A stretch of 35,558 bases of DNA from Pseudomonadota bacterium (GCA_021819435.1 JAKARB010000022.1:1-35558), one strand, 5' to 3'; counted from the stretch's first letter, positions 15,925 through 31,290 are shown. Made by a program: numbers and translations. The notes: generated by a model from the letters alone, not told the origin.

Positions 15925-17841
15925 ATGACGGGCGCCCGCGCCCCCATGACTTACGCCGAGCTGCACCAACGCTCTCTGCGCGACCGCGACGCCTACTGGC
16001 GAGAGCAGGCTCAGCGCATCGACTGGCACCGTCCTTTCCACAAAGTCTGCGACACCAGCCACCCTCCTTTCGTGAAATGGTTCGTCGGCGGCCAGCTCAA
16101 CCTGTGCCACAACGCCGTTGACCGGCACGTGCCCCACCGGCCCGATCAGCCCGCGCTGATCGCCGTCTCCACCGAAACCAACACCGAGCGCACGCTGAGC
16201 TACGGCCAGCTCTACGTCGAGGTTCAGCGCATGGCGGCGGTGCTGCGGCAGCAGGGCGTGGTCAAGGGCGATCGCGTGCTCATCTACATGCCCATGATCG
16301 CGGAAGCGGTCATCGCCATGCTGGCCACGGTGCGCCTGGGTGCCATCCATTCCGTGGTGTTCGGTGGCTTCGCCGCGAATTCGCTGGCCAGCCGCATCGA
16401 AGACGCCAGGCCGAAGGTCATCGTCTCGGCCGATGCGGGCTCGCGCGGCGGCAAGGTCATCGCCTACAAGCCCTTGCTCGACGAAGCCCTGCGGCTCAGC
16501 AGCCACCAGGTCGACCAGGTGGTGATGGTCAACAGGGGCCTCGCTCAGGCCGACATGCTTGAGGGCCGCGACATCGACTACCAAGCCGCCCGCGAGGACG
16601 TGATGGACGAGGTGGTGCCCTGCACCTGGGTCGATGCCGCCCACCCCAGCTACACGCTCTACACGAGCGGCACCACCGGCAAGCCCAAGGGCGTGCAGCG
16701 CGACACCGGTGGCCACGCCGTGGCGCTGGCCGCGTCCATGGACCAGCTCTTCTGCGGCCAGCCGGGCGAGACCTTCTTCTGCACCAGCGACATCGGCTGG
16801 GTCGTGGGCCACAGCTACATCGTCTATGGCCCCTTGCTGGCCGGCATGAGCACCATCGTCTACGAAGGCCTGCCCATCCGGCCCGACGCGGCCATCTGGT
16901 GGAAGCTGGTCGAGCAGCATCAGGTCAGCGTCATGTTCTCCGCGCCCACCGCCGTGCGCGTGCTGAAGAAGCAGGATCCGGACTGCCTCAAGCGCCACGA
17001 TCTGTCCAGCCTCAAGCACCTGTTCCTGGCCGGCGAGCCGCTCGACGAGCCCACGGCGAAGTGGATTGGCGAGGCCATCGGCAAGCCCATCGTCGACAAC
17101 TACTGGCAGACCGAGACGGGCTGGCCCATCCTCAGCGTGCCGCGCGGCATCGACCCGAGCCTGCAGACGCGGCTCGGCTCACCCGGCTTCGCCATGCCCG
17201 GCTACGACGTGCGCCTGCTCGATGACCTCAGCGGCGCAACACTCACCCAGCCGGGCCAAAAGGGCGTGCTGACCCTCGGCTACCCCCTGCCCCCCGGCTG
17301 CCTGCAGACGGTCTGGGGCGATGACCAGCGCTTCGTCAACACCTACTGGAGCAGCTTTGCCAACCAGCAGGTCTACAACACCTTCGACTGGGGCATCCGC
17401 GATGCGGACGGCTACCACTTCATCCTGGGCCGCACCGACGATGTCATCAACGTGGCCGGTCATCGCCTGGGCACGCGCGAGATCGAGGAAGCGGTGAGCG
17501 CCCATCCGGCCGTCGCCGAGGTGGCGGTGGTGGGCGTGGCCGATGAACTCAAGGGCCAGGTGGCGCGCGCCTTCGTGGTTTGCCGCGACCCGGCCCGCGT
17601 GGCCGATGAGGCCGGCCGCCAGGCGCTCGAAGCGGAGATCATGCAGGCGGTCGACCGCCAGATCGGCGCGGTGGGTCGGCCTGCCCGCGTGCACTTCGTC
17701 GGCGTGTTGCCCAAGACCCGTTCGGGCAAGCTGCTGCGTCGCGCCATCCAGGCCGTTTGCGAAGGCCGCGCCACGGGCGACCTCACCACCATCGAGGACC
17801 CCACCGCCATCCAGGCCCTGCTCGAAGCCGTGCAGCACTGA
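15925..17841 (+). CDS. prpE: Propionate-CoA ligase (propionyl-CoA synthetase)
   Basis: An acyl-CoA synthetase of the ANL superfamily. The 638-residue protein has the PrpE-specific N-terminal FHKVCDTSHPPFVKWFVGG, a P-loop-like LYTSGTTGKPKGVQ (about 245-258), FTTS-type FFCTSDIGWVVGHSY, the YWQTETGWP motif, and the C-terminal PKTRSGKLLRRAI (596-608) whose Lys602 is the residue controlled by acetylation in this family. It makes propionyl-CoA for the methylcitrate cycle and may feed polyhydroxyalkanoate synthesis. ATG 15925 has AGGG upstream; ATG 15946 is an alternative. A short hairpin (CCCCCT 15861-15866 / AGGGGG 15872-15877) lies upstream. Confidence 0.92.
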   Translation: MTGARAPMTYAELHQRSLRDRDAYWREQAQRIDWHRPFHKVCDTSHPPFVKWFVGGQLNLCHNAVDRHVPHRPDQPALIAVSTETNTERTLSYGQLYVEVQRMAAVLRQQGVVKGDRVLIYMPMIAEAVIAMLATVRLGAIHSVVFGGFAANSLASRIEDARPKVIVSADAGSRGGKVIAYKPLLDEALRLSSHQVDQVVMVNRGLAQADMLEGRDIDYQAAREDVMDEVVPCTWVDAAHPSYTLYTSGTTGKPKGVQRDTGGHAVALAASMDQLFCGQPGETFFCTSDIGWVVGHSYIVYGPLLAGMSTIVYEGLPIRPDAAIWWKLVEQHQVSVMFSAPTAVRVLKKQDPDCLKRHDLSSLKHLFLAGEPLDEPTAKWIGEAIGKPIVDNYWQTETGWPILSVPRGIDPSLQTRLGSPGFAMPGYDVRLLDDLSGATLTQPGQKGVLTLGYPLPPGCLQTVWGDDQRFVNTYWSSFANQQVYNTFDWGIRDADGYHFILGRTDDVINVAGHRLGTREIEEAVSAHPAVAEVAVVGVADELKGQVARAFVVCRDPARVADEAGRQALEAEIMQAVDRQIGAVGRPARVHFVGVLPKTRSGKLLRRAIQAVCEGRATGDLTTIEDPTAIQALLEAVQH

Positions 17842-17892
17842 GCCCGTGCGACAAGGCGCCAGGCCGCACGCCATCGGAACGTTAGGCCTCGA

Positions 17893-19143
17893 CTAGCCCG
17901 AGGTCTGGTGGATGAGATCGCGCACGCGCGGGTAAATCTCTCGTTGCCAGCGACGGCCGCTGAACACGCCGTAGTGGCCGACGCCTGTCTGAATGTGGTG
18001 CTGGCGCCAGTACGGCCGCACGGCGCTGCACAGGTCCTGCGCGGCCACGGTCTGGCCCACGGAGCAGATGTCGTCGCGCTCGCCCTCGACGGTGAGCAAT
18101 GCCGTGCGGCGGATGGCTCGCGGATCGACCTTGGTGCCACGCCATGCCAGCTCGCCGCGCGGCAGGTCGTAGGTCTGGAAGACCTTGCCAACGGTTTCGA
18201 GGTAGAACTCTGCCGGCAGGTCGGCCACGGCGAAGTATTCCTCGTAGAAATTCTGCGTGGGCAGGGCCTCGGTGCGCAGGCCCTGGGCCAGGCGTTTGTA
18301 GAGTTCTTCGAAGGCGCCGCGGTGGCGGTCCTGGTTCATGCTCATGAAGGCCATGAGTTGCACGAAGCCTGGGTAGACCTTGCGCCCTGCGCCGCGCAGG
18401 TGCCAGGGCACGGTGTGGATCATGTTCTCTTCGAACCAGCTCAGCGGTTTGCTGGTGGCCAGTTCGTTGACGGTGGTCGGATTGACGCGGCAGTCGATGG
18501 GGCCCGCCATCAGCGTCAGGCTGCGCGGCTGCGCGGGGTGACCATCCTGCGCCATCAACGCGGTGGCGGCCAGCGCGGCCACGCAGGGCTGGCAGATGCC
18601 CATCAGGTGCGAGCCCGGCCCCATGCGGTCGAGGAAGCGGATGAGGTGATCGGTGTAATCGTCCAGCCCGAACACACCGTGCTTGAGCGGCACGTCGCGG
18701 GCGTTGTGCCAGTCAGTGATGTAGACGTCGTGGTCTTGCAGCAAGGTGCGCACGGTGTCGCGCAGCAGCGTGGCGAAGTGGCCCGACATGGGCGCCACCA
18801 GCAGCACACGGGGCTGTTCGGGCGCGCCCTCCTTGCGAAAGCGCAGCAGGGTGGCGAACGGCGTGCGCATCACTGTTTCTTCGGTGATGTCGTAGGCCAC
18901 GCCAAGGCTCTCGACCCGCTCGATGCCGAAAGACGGCCGGTGGTGAGTCAGCCCGAGACGGGCGAAGACATCGCTGGCCGCGGCCACGCTGCGCGCGATG
19001 GCCCCACCAGACATCACCTCATGGGCGGACGACTCGGCTGGCCCCTCAGGCAGGACCTGGTGCAACCAGTCGGACAGCCCCCGGGCGGCCATGCGCCAAG
19101 GGCCAAGCATGGCGTGGTGAGCTTCGTAGGTTGCATACAGCAT
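17893..19143 (-). CDS. phaZ: Intracellular polyhydroxyalkanoate depolymerase
   Basis: A 416-residue cytosolic alpha/beta hydrolase that mobilises stored polyhydroxybutyrate. It shows MLYATYEAHHAMLGPWR at the start, VLLVAPMSGHFATLLRDTV, and the nucleophile box GICQPC (182-187), in which Cys184 replaces the usual lipase Ser, as in PhaZ1 of Ralstonia eutropha. The VEGERDDICSVGQT (Asp) and GVGHYGVFSG (His) segments complete the triad. No signal peptide, so it is an intracellular, granule-associated type. It converges on prpE with a 51-bp gap and diverges from the GST gene. Confidence 0.92.
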   Translation of the reverse strand: MLYATYEAHHAMLGPWRMAARGLSDWLHQVLPEGPAESSAHEVMSGGAIARSVAAASDVFARLGLTHHRPSFGIERVESLGVAYDITEETVMRTPFATLLRFRKEGAPEQPRVLLVAPMSGHFATLLRDTVRTLLQDHDVYITDWHNARDVPLKHGVFGLDDYTDHLIRFLDRMGPGSHLMGICQPCVAALAATALMAQDGHPAQPRSLTLMAGPIDCRVNPTTVNELATSKPLSWFEENMIHTVPWHLRGAGRKVYPGFVQLMAFMSMNQDRHRGAFEELYKRLAQGLRTEALPTQNFYEEYFAVADLPAEFYLETVGKVFQTYDLPRGELAWRGTKVDPRAIRRTALLTVEGERDDICSVGQTVAAQDLCSAVRPYWRQHHIQTGVGHYGVFSGRRWQREIYPRVRDLIHQTSG

Positions 19144-19257
19144 GGAGGGCTCGGCTGGTTCAGGTGAAGATTGCTCAGCAATTTGCGAGCCACCCCGCAG
19201 CCGGGCAAGGTGGCATGCGCTTTGCTGGCAGCCACCAGCTCAAGACGAGGAGACCCC

Positions 19258-20019
19258 ATGGCCCCGACTGCACAGGCCCCAGCACGCCCCACCGTGGCGA
19301 AAAAGGCCGCCGCGAAGAAAACCGTCAGCACCAAACCCGAGGCGAAGGGGCTCAAAGCCGCACCGGCCGCCGCCACGCTGACCATCACCAGCAAAAACTA
19401 CTCCTCGTGGTCGCTGCGTGGCTGGTTGCTGGCGCGTTTCTCGGGCCTGCCCTTCGATGAAAAGGTGCTGCCGCCTGACGACCCGGACACCCGCGCCGAG
19501 ATCCTCCTGCTGGCGTCTTCCATCCGGGTGCCCAGCCTGGTGCACGAGGGCACGCATGTCTGGGACACCCTGGCCATCGCCGAGTACCTCAACGAGGTCT
19601 GCCCGGGCGCCCGCCTGCTGCCCGCCGACCGCGCGGCGCGCGCGCATTGCCGTGCCATCAGCGGGGAGATGCACTCGGGCTTCTCTGCCTTGCGTTCTTC
19701 GCTGCCGATGAACCTGCGCGCGCACTTCCCGAAGTTCAAGGTGTGGTCGCGCGCGCAAGCCGACATCGACCGCATCTGCGACATCTGGCGCGAGTGCATC
19801 GAAACCTACGGCGGCCCCTACCTGTTCGGAGAACACCGCACCATCGCGGACGCGATGTACGCACCCGTGTGCACGCGCTTCGCCACGTACGACGTGCCGC
19901 TCGACAAGGTCTGCGCGGCCTACCGAGACCTCATGCTCGACGAGCCTGAGATGAAGGAATGGGTCCGTGACGCCAAGGCCGAACCCATCGACATCGACGA
20001 GCTCGACGTCGAGTTCTGA
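19258..20019 (+). CDS. Glutathione S-transferase-like protein with Lys/Ala-rich N-terminal tail
   Basis: A 253-residue protein. After a 40-residue basic tail (AKKAAAKKTVSTK...), residues about 41-120 form a thioredoxin-fold GST domain: LTITSKNYSSWSLRGWLLA, then IRVPSLVHEGTHVWDTLAIA with the VPxL and D[ST]xAI marks. The C-terminal all-alpha half follows (SGEMHSGFSALRSSLPMN). ATG 19258 has GAGGAGA 7 nt upstream, so the basic tail is probably translated. The tail resembles histone-H1-like AAKK repeats; nucleic-acid binding is a possibility only. Substrate is unknown. It ends in DIDELDVEF. Confidence 0.85.
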   Translation: MAPTAQAPARPTVAKKAAAKKTVSTKPEAKGLKAAPAAATLTITSKNYSSWSLRGWLLARFSGLPFDEKVLPPDDPDTRAEILLLASSIRVPSLVHEGTHVWDTLAIAEYLNEVCPGARLLPADRAARAHCRAISGEMHSGFSALRSSLPMNLRAHFPKFKVWSRAQADIDRICDIWRECIETYGGPYLFGEHRTIADAMYAPVCTRFATYDVPLDKVCAAYRDLMLDEPEMKEWVRDAKAEPIDIDELDVEF

Positions 20020-20041
20020 TCGCCGCGAGCCTCAACGGGTC

Positions 20042-20072
20042 GGCCAGGCAACCCCGAGGGGCTGCCTTGGCC
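20042..20072. terminator. Candidate bidirectional terminator hairpin between GST and cupin genes
   Basis: GGCCAGGCAACCCC pairs with GGGGCTGCCTTGGCC around a short loop, with one bulge and one mismatch. It lies between two converging genes, where terminators are expected. No U-tract follows on either strand, so efficiency is uncertain. Confidence 0.35.
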
Positions 20073-20080
20073 TTCCACCT

Positions 20081-20506
20081 TCATGTCGCAGGCCACCCGG
20101 CAGGAGCCGGCACCGCGCACACGGGCTCCACATCAATCGACGTGAAACCCGCCGGGCTGACGATCTCCAGGTACTCCATGTCGGGCGAGTAGTCGAACAG
20201 GAAGTGCCGCACCCCCGGCCGCTGGTGCACGCAGTCCCCCGCCTTGACCAGGGTCTCCTGGTCCTCGTACATGAACTTCGCCCAGCCCTTGGTCATGATG
20301 ACGATGTGGAAATCCGCTTCATGCCGGTGCCAGCCCGTGCCCTTTTCCGGCGCGTGGTGAGCCTTCACGAGGTGCGCGACCACCTTGCCGTTCGTGGCCG
20401 CCGAGATGCCCAGGTCCTTGTAGAGAAAGAAGTCGCGCAGCCCGTCGCCGCGCCACTCGGCGTCCTCCGCCCTGGTGTGAGCGAATTTCATGGAGGTGTC
20501 CAGCAT
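20081..20506 (-). CDS. Cupin-domain protein
   Basis: A 141-residue single-domain cupin. The first metal-binding motif is in GTGWHRHEADFHIVIMTKG and the second in AGDCVHQRPGVRHFLFDY, with histidines placed for one metal ion. ATG 20506 is preceded by AAGGAA at 8 nt; the further upstream frame is excluded. Cupins of this size bind small ligands or act as dioxygenases or isomerases; nothing in the neighbourhood fixes the substrate. It converges on the GST gene and diverges from the YecA-like gene. Confidence 0.85.
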   Translation of the reverse strand: MLDTSMKFAHTRAEDAEWRGDGLRDFFLYKDLGISAATNGKVVAHLVKAHHAPEKGTGWHRHEADFHIVIMTKGWAKFMYEDQETLVKAGDCVHQRPGVRHFLFDYSPDMEYLEIVSPAGFTSIDVEPVCAVPAPAGWPAT

Positions 20507-20613
20507 GATCGAGTTCCTTTCCGCGCCCTCGGCGCTCAAGCCATGAGGCTGGGCGCCACGCACGATTCATTCCCGGCACAATGCTGCTTTTGAGTGCACG
20601 ACACGACGCCACC

Positions 20614-21333
20614 ATGAAGACCACGCCTCCCCTGACCGACGCCGAGATCAACGAACTCGACGAACTGCTGGCCGCCGTGCCCGCCCCGTACGAGACCGTC
20701 GACGCCGTCATCCTCGACGGCTACCTGGCCGGCGTGCTGGTGCAGCCCGTGCAGCTGGAGCCCGAGCAGTGGCTGTCGCCCGTTTTCGGCACCGAGGGCA
20801 TGCCCGAGCCCGGCATCGAAGGCTGGAGCGAGAAGCAGCACACCCGCCTCGTCACCCTCATCACGCGTCGCAAGGACGAGATCCTGCGCGGCATCCTCGA
20901 AGAGGGCTGGTTCGACCCCATCATCCCCATGATCGAGGAAGAAGACGGCCAGCCCGCGCAAGGCGAGGCCGCCTTCGAAGGCCTGGGCTACTGGGCAGCC
21001 GGCTTCGAATGGGCCCTGGCCAACTTCCCGCAGCTCGAAGAAGCCGCCCTGCCCGGCGTGCCCGACCTGCTCGACTCCATCTGGCGCCACCTGCCCGAGC
21101 AGGACGAGGCTCAGCAGGCCATCACCAAGGCCCTCAACGAAGATCACCCGCTCAAGGGCCTGGACGAGGCCATCGAGGCGCTGGTGTTCGACGTGGTGGA
21201 CCTGGCCCAGATCGGCGTCGAACAGCGCCACAAGGTCGAGACCGTGGTGCGCGACGGCCCCAAAGTCGGCCGCAACGACCCCTGCCCCTGTGGCAGCGGC
21301 CGCAAGTACAAGCAGTGCCACGGCGCCAACTGA
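20614..21333 (+). CDS. UPF0149/YecA-family protein with SEC-C zinc motif
   Basis: A 239-residue protein. Residues about 8-190 match the UPF0149 (YecA/YgfB) fold: [29 protein letters not shown], and the acidic, Trp-rich [17 protein letters not shown]-terminal SEC-C motif, [20 protein letters not shown], resembles the zinc-binding tail of SecA. ATG 20614 was chosen because CACAAT (20577-20582), a plausible -10, overlaps the upstream in-frame ATG 20581. YecA-type proteins can bind ribosomes or SecB-like partners through such zinc tails, which is known only for some family members. The metallophosphoesterase gene starts 7 bp after its stop, so the two are probably translated as a pair. Confidence 0.88.
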   Translation: MKTTPPLTDAEINELDELLAAVPAPYETVDAVILDGYLAGVLVQPVQLEPEQWLSPVFGTEGMPEPGIEGWSEKQHTRLVTLITRRKDEILRGILEEGWFDPIIPMIEEEDGQPAQGEAAFEGLGYWAAGFEWALANFPQLEEAALPGVPDLLDSIWRHLPEQDEAQQAITKALNEDHPLKGLDEAIEALVFDVVDLAQIGVEQRHKVETVVRDGPKVGRNDPCPCGSGRKYKQCHGAN

Positions 21334-21340
21334 TTTGAGC

Positions 21341-22249
21341 ATGGCGCCCCTGCGCATCCAGGTCGCATCCGACCTGCACCTGGAGCGCTACCCCGACTTC
21401 ACCCCACAGGCGGCCCCCGAGGCCGACGTGCTGGTGTTGGCTGGCGACATCGGCTCCTACCAGCCCGGCTCGCTGCTGGCCTCAGAAGCCACCGCCGATT
21501 TCGCGCTCACCCGTTTTTCGCCGAAGCGGCCGGGCTCGCCCTGGCGGCGCGTGCTCTTCGTGCCGGGCAACCACGAGTACGACAGCCTGGAGTTGCCCCC
21601 CACCCGCGAGAAGCTGCGCGGGCTGTGCGTTGAGTTGGGCATCATCTGGCTGGACCGCGAGGTGGTGGTGATAGACGGGGTGCGCTTCCTGGGCACCACG
21701 CTGTGGTCGGACTTCGAGGCCCTGGCCGCCACCGAGCGCACCGAGACGAAACGCCAGCAGGCGCTCGCCAAGGCCTACCGCGCGGCCAACTTCTACCTGC
21801 GCAAGAACACCACCCGCCAGGGCGACCAGCCCATGCTGGCCGAAGACCTGCGCGAAGAAGGCCTGGCCTGCCAGCGCTGGCTGCGCGACACGCTGGCCCA
21901 ACCGCACGACGGCGCCACCGTGGTGGTCACCCACTTCGCGCCCACCCTGCACAGCGCCGACCCGCGCTATGGCCTGGTGCCCGGCACAGCCGGTTTCTGC
22001 AACGGCCTCGATGACCTGCTGCCCCACGCCAATCTCTGGATCCACGGCCACCTGCATTGCCCCGTCGATCACACCGTGCGCGGCCGGCTCGGGGCCGACG
22101 GGCGCGAATGGGCCTGCCGCATCGTGGCCAACCCACGCGGCTACTTCAGCAAGGGCGAGCAGGCCGGCTTCATCGAGCGCCGCGTGGTGGAGGTGCCGCG
22201 AGGGCATGGAAATGCGCTGGATCAAGAACAGCGCGCCGAACCGACCTAA
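21341..22249 (+). CDS. Calcineurin-like metallophosphoesterase
   Basis: A 302-residue protein with the metallophosphatase motifs in order: DLHLE (D..H), VLAGDIGS (GD), VPGNHEYD (GNHE), VVVTHFAP (H) and WIHGHLHCP (GHxH). These ligate two metal ions for hydrolysis of phosphoester substrates. ATG 21341 follows the YecA-like gene by 7 bp. No membrane segment or signal is seen, so it is probably cytosolic. The substrate (cyclic nucleotide, nucleic acid or phosphoprotein) cannot be told from sequence. Confidence 0.87.
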   Translation: MAPLRIQVASDLHLERYPDFTPQAAPEADVLVLAGDIGSYQPGSLLASEATADFALTRFSPKRPGSPWRRVLFVPGNHEYDSLELPPTREKLRGLCVELGIIWLDREVVVIDGVRFLGTTLWSDFEALAATERTETKRQQALAKAYRAANFYLRKNTTRQGDQPMLAEDLREEGLACQRWLRDTLAQPHDGATVVVTHFAPTLHSADPRYGLVPGTAGFCNGLDDLLPHANLWIHGHLHCPVDHTVRGRLGADGREWACRIVANPRGYFSKGEQAGFIERRVVEVPRGHGNALDQEQRAEPT

Positions 22250-22286
22250 ACTGGTTCTTCGATCACAACCGACTGAGGAACCGACC

Positions 22287-22709
22287 ATGAAGATCCTGCT
22301 CCCCGTCGACGGCAGTCCCTACACCAAGCGCATGCTGGCCTGGCTGGTCACGCACGATGAATGGCTCAAGGCCGATCATGAGTTCACCGTGTTGACCGTG
22401 GTGCCGGTGATCCCGCCTCATGCGGCCGCCATGTTCCCCGAAGACCAGCTCAAGTCCTACTACGACGACACGGCCGACGCCATCTTCAAGCCCATCCGCA
22501 AGTTCGTCGCCAAGCACGACCTGGCCACCAACTTCGTCTCGAAAGTGGGCCATGCACCCGACGTCATCGCGAAGGTGGCCGACAAGGGCAAGCACGACCT
22601 GATCATCATGGGCTCGCACGGCCATGGCAACCTGATGAACCTGGTCATGGGCTCGGTCACCAACCAGGTGCTGGCGCGCAGCAAGGCGCCCGTGCTGTTG
22701 GTGCGCTGA
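22287..22709 (+). CDS. Universal stress protein (UspA family)
   Basis: A 140-residue single Usp domain. It begins MKILLPVDGSPYTKRMLAWL with the nucleotide-contacting Asp, and ends with the ATP-binding signature GSHGHGNLMNLVMGSVTNQV, fitting G-x2-G-x9-G(S/T), then the final APVLLVR strand. It is therefore probably an ATP-binding Usp. GAGGAA lies 7 nt upstream of the ATG. TAAACT at 22247-22252, overlapping the stop codon of the upstream gene, could be its own -10 box. Confidence 0.93.
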   Translation: MKILLPVDGSPYTKRMLAWLVTHDEWLKADHEFTVLTVVPVIPPHAAAMFPEDQLKSYYDDTADAIFKPIRKFVAKHDLATNFVSKVGHAPDVIAKVADKGKHDLIIMGSHGHGNLMNLVMGSVTNQVLARSKAPVLLVR

Positions 22710-22731
22710 TCAAGCGCAGGCGGCAGGCGCG

Positions 22732-23160
22732 TCAAGGCGCCGATGCCGCCTCGGCCGGGTGCGGTGGCTGCACGATCACGCCGGGCGACAACGAGATGTC
22801 GTCGACCGGCACCACCTTGACCACGTAATAGCGCGTCTCGCCGAAACAGCTGGTCGGCAAGCCCACCTTCTGCTCGTAGTGCAGCGACACGCGCTTGCCC
22901 ATGTGGCGGTTGATGTCGCCCGCCACGTCCTCGTCGAGGACCGTGAAGAAGAATTTCTCGACCGGTGCGCCAGGCATGGACACCAGCGCCAGCTCGCCTT
23001 CCCAGGTCTTGCAGAACCAGCCTTTGTGCGAGATTTTCTGCACCCAGCCGGCGCGGTCACCGGTGGAGTAGCTCCACCTCATCATGGCGGTGAAGTAACC
23101 CACCACCAGCGCGGCCAGCAAGGCCAGGACGACAAGGGTCAGAACGGTGCGCTTGAACAT
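22732..23160 (-). CDS. Membrane-anchored protein of unknown function
   Basis: A 142-residue protein with one N-terminal transmembrane segment (about 5-24, VLTLVVLALLAALVVGYF) and a probably periplasmic body containing WFCKTWEGELALVSMPG, FFFTVLDEDVAGDIN and the VSLHYEQKVGLPTSCFGETRYYV segment. Two cysteines (in WFCK and SCFG) could form a disulfide. ATG 23160 gives a normal anchor; the longer upstream frame starts with a low-complexity Ala-rich run. No family recognised. It converges on the Usp gene and lies downstream of the chemoreceptor on the same strand. Confidence 0.7.
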   Translation of the reverse strand: MFKRTVLTLVVLALLAALVVGYFTAMMRWSYSTGDRAGWVQKISHKGWFCKTWEGELALVSMPGAPVEKFFFTVLDEDVAGDINRHMGKRVSLHYEQKVGLPTSCFGETRYYVVKVVPVDDISLSPGVIVQPPHPAEAASAP

Positions 23161-23260
23161 GGCAACAGACGTGGCGAACGCGGCAAAAGGCGATGTGGCC
23201 GATCTTGGCACACAAGCCGCTGGCCGCGCGTGACACGCCCGCCACACACCAGCGCTCGCT

Positions 23261-25186
23261 TCAAGCCAGCTGGAAGCGGTTGACGCTTTGCTGCAAGCGC
23301 TCTGCTTGATCGCGCAGGCTGGCCGCCGCTGCGGAAGACTGCTCCACCAGCGCCGCGTTCTGCTGGGTGGCCTGGTCGAGCAGGTTCACCGCCTGGTTGA
23401 CCTGGACGATGCCCAGACTCTGCTCGCCGCTGCTCGATGCCACCTCGTTCATCAGTTGGCTGACCTCTCGAACCTGCTGGATCACCTCGTCGATGGAGCG
23501 AGCCGTGGCCTCCGCCAAGGCGTGCCCCGACTCGATCTGGCCGACGCTGTCGGCGATCAACACCTTGATTTCGCGGGCTGCGTTGGCGCTGCGCTGGGCC
23601 AGCGAGCGCACCTCTGAAGCAACGACCGCGAAACCCCGCCCTTGTTCGCCCGCGCGGGCGGCTTCCACCGCCGCGTTGAGCGCCAGGATGTTGGTCTGGA
23701 AGGCGATGCCGTCGATCACGGCGTTGATGTCAGCGATGCGGGTGCTCGCCTGCTTGATGGCCTGCATCTTCTCGCGCACCTGGGCGAAACTGCGCCCGCT
23801 CTGGGCGGCGCCCTCGGCCACCTGCGTGGCCAGTCGGTTGGCGCTCACAGCGGTGTCGGCGTTGTGCTTGACGGTGGCCGACATCTGTTCCATCGACGAA
23901 GCGGTTTCTTCGAGCGATGAAGCCTGGCTTTCCGTGCGCGAACTCAAATCGAGGTTGCCTTGCGCGATCTGGCCAGACGCCGAGGCCACCGACTCGCTGG
24001 CCTCGCGGATGCCGCCGATGATGCCGCGCAACTGCCCGGTGGCGCGGGCCATGGCGCGCAGCACCTGGCCGATCTCGTCGCGCTGATCCGTGTGCACCTG
24101 ATGGATCAGGTTGCCAGCGGCCAGGGCCTCGGCCGCCTCCACCGCATGGCGCATGCCCTCGGTCGTGTTGCGGGTGATGGACACCGCCAGGGCAGCGCCC
24201 AAAGCCAACATGCTCACCACCACCATCAAGGTCAAGGTGATGGCGTGGAGTTCCGCCCGGGCGCGTTCGTCCACCAAGGTTTCGAGCTCGGCGATCATCG
24301 CGTCGCTCAGGGCAAACTGGCGTTGGATGACGCGGGTGGCTTCGTCGAAGAACTGGGGGCCCGACATCGGGTGCGTGTCGGCGGTGCGGGCCACCGTCAC
24401 AGCCAGTTGCTGCAGGCCGGTTTCGGCAGCCAAGGCCTGCTCCAGCGGCTCACTCAAATGGCGCGCGACCTCGGCATTGCCCGCAGCCGACTTGGCCATG
24501 CCCCGCTCAAGATCATTGCGATGCGCCTGCGCCGCCTCGACCAAGGTGATCAGCGTGCTGCGCTCGTCCGGATCGGTGCTGCGCTTGATCAACATGGCCG
24601 TGCCCCGCGCACGAGCCAGTCCCATCTTCTCGGACATGCGCGGCATGTCTCGAAAGACAGCGGTGATCAGGTAGTAACTCGCCTCATCGGCATCCAGGGC
24701 CAGGCCGCTGGCACCGGTTTCATCCTCGACCAGGTTGAGCATGCGGGCGATCAGCGCGGTGTGGGCCTTGAGGCTGTCGGCGGGCTTGATCGCGCCCTGG
24801 CTGACCTGGGTGGCCAGCGCCTGCCAGCTCTCGCGGATGCGGCCCAGTTCGGCGCGCAGGGCCTCGCGCGGCAGGCGGCTGTAGACCTGGTCGACCTCGG
24901 CCAGGGTTTCGTCGATGGCGTGCTGGCGGGCCTGGCGATCAGGGGTTTTCGCCGCCTCACCGTTGAGCACGGCGTTCGACAGGCCACGGTGTTCCTGCGC
25001 GAGGCGCACCAGCTTGAGCAGGGCCTTGCCAGGCACCAGACCCGCCTGTTCGGCCTTCAATGACTCATACGTGCTCCAGGATCCTTGCAGCACGAGGGTG
25101 GTGGGGGCAGCGGCCATGACCAGGGCCACGAGAGAAAGAACAAGGAACTTCCGCCCCATGGGCAGGTGATGGATCCAACGAAACAT
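23261..25186 (-). CDS. Methyl-accepting chemotaxis protein with a NIT-like sensor domain
   Basis: A 641-residue transmembrane chemoreceptor. TM1 is about 12-34, the periplasmic sensor about 35-313, TM2 about 315-337, a HAMP domain about 338-390, and the cytoplasmic signalling domain follows. The hairpin tip GIAFQTNILALNAAVEAARA (493-512) is diagnostic. The sensor begins with VRLAQEHRGLSNAVLNG, similar to the ERG..S...L of nitrate/nitrite-sensing NIT domains and the related long four-helix-bundle sensors, so the ligand may be an oxyanion; this is inference. CTGGAG lies upstream of the ATG. A sigma-28-like promoter is present. No other chemotaxis or flagellar gene is nearby. Confidence 0.93.
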   Translation of the reverse strand: MFRWIHHLPMGRKFLVLSLVALVMAAAPTTLVLQGSWSTYESLKAEQAGLVPGKALLKLVRLAQEHRGLSNAVLNGEAAKTPDRQARQHAIDETLAEVDQVYSRLPREALRAELGRIRESWQALATQVSQGAIKPADSLKAHTALIARMLNLVEDETGASGLALDADEASYYLITAVFRDMPRMSEKMGLARARGTAMLIKRSTDPDERSTLITLVEAAQAHRNDLERGMAKSAAGNAEVARHLSEPLEQALAAETGLQQLAVTVARTADTHPMSGPQFFDEATRVIQRQFALSDAMIAELETLVDERARAELHAITLTLMVVVSMLALGAALAVSITRNTTEGMRHAVEAAEALAAGNLIHQVHTDQRDEIGQVLRAMARATGQLRGIIGGIREASESVASASGQIAQGNLDLSSRTESQASSLEETASSMEQMSATVKHNADTAVSANRLATQVAEGAAQSGRSFAQVREKMQAIKQASTRIADINAVIDGIAFQTNILALNAAVEAARAGEQGRGFAVVASEVRSLAQRSANAAREIKVLIADSVGQIESGHALAEATARSIDEVIQQVREVSQLMNEVASSSGEQSLGIVQVNQAVNLLDQATQQNAALVEQSSAAAASLRDQAERLQQSVNRFQLA

Positions 25187-25285
25187 GAATGACTCCAGGT
25201 GTGCGCGACGACACGCTCCTTGGACCTGGCCGGCTTACACCGGCCGAACTCAACGACCGCTCGCCGTTGAACGGTTCGCAAGGGG

Positions 25286-25312
25286 CTATCGGCGGATGAG
25301 AGTTTGTCTTGA
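25286..25312 (-). promoter_or_regulatory. Sigma-28 (FliA)-type promoter for the chemoreceptor gene
   Basis: On the minus strand TCAAGACA, 11 nt, GCCGATAG matches the sigma-28 consensus TAAAGTTT-N11-GCCGATAA: seven of eight at -10, four of eight at -35, exact spacing. It lies about 100 bp upstream of the chemoreceptor ATG, matching usual control of chemotaxis genes with flagella. Confidence 0.6.
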
Positions 25313-25407
25313 GGGTTTCCACTCGAATTTGTTCATCAGAGCGACAAACAAGGGCTTCATCCGGTCTCTAGAATGTTTGCGCCCTGCTCTCGACGAAGGC
25401 CTCCTCC

Positions 25408-31290
<5,883 letters not shown>

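Noticed and set aside
15706..17019. Minus-strand frame opposite prpE
   Set aside because: Antisense artefact in a high-GC gene, no domains.
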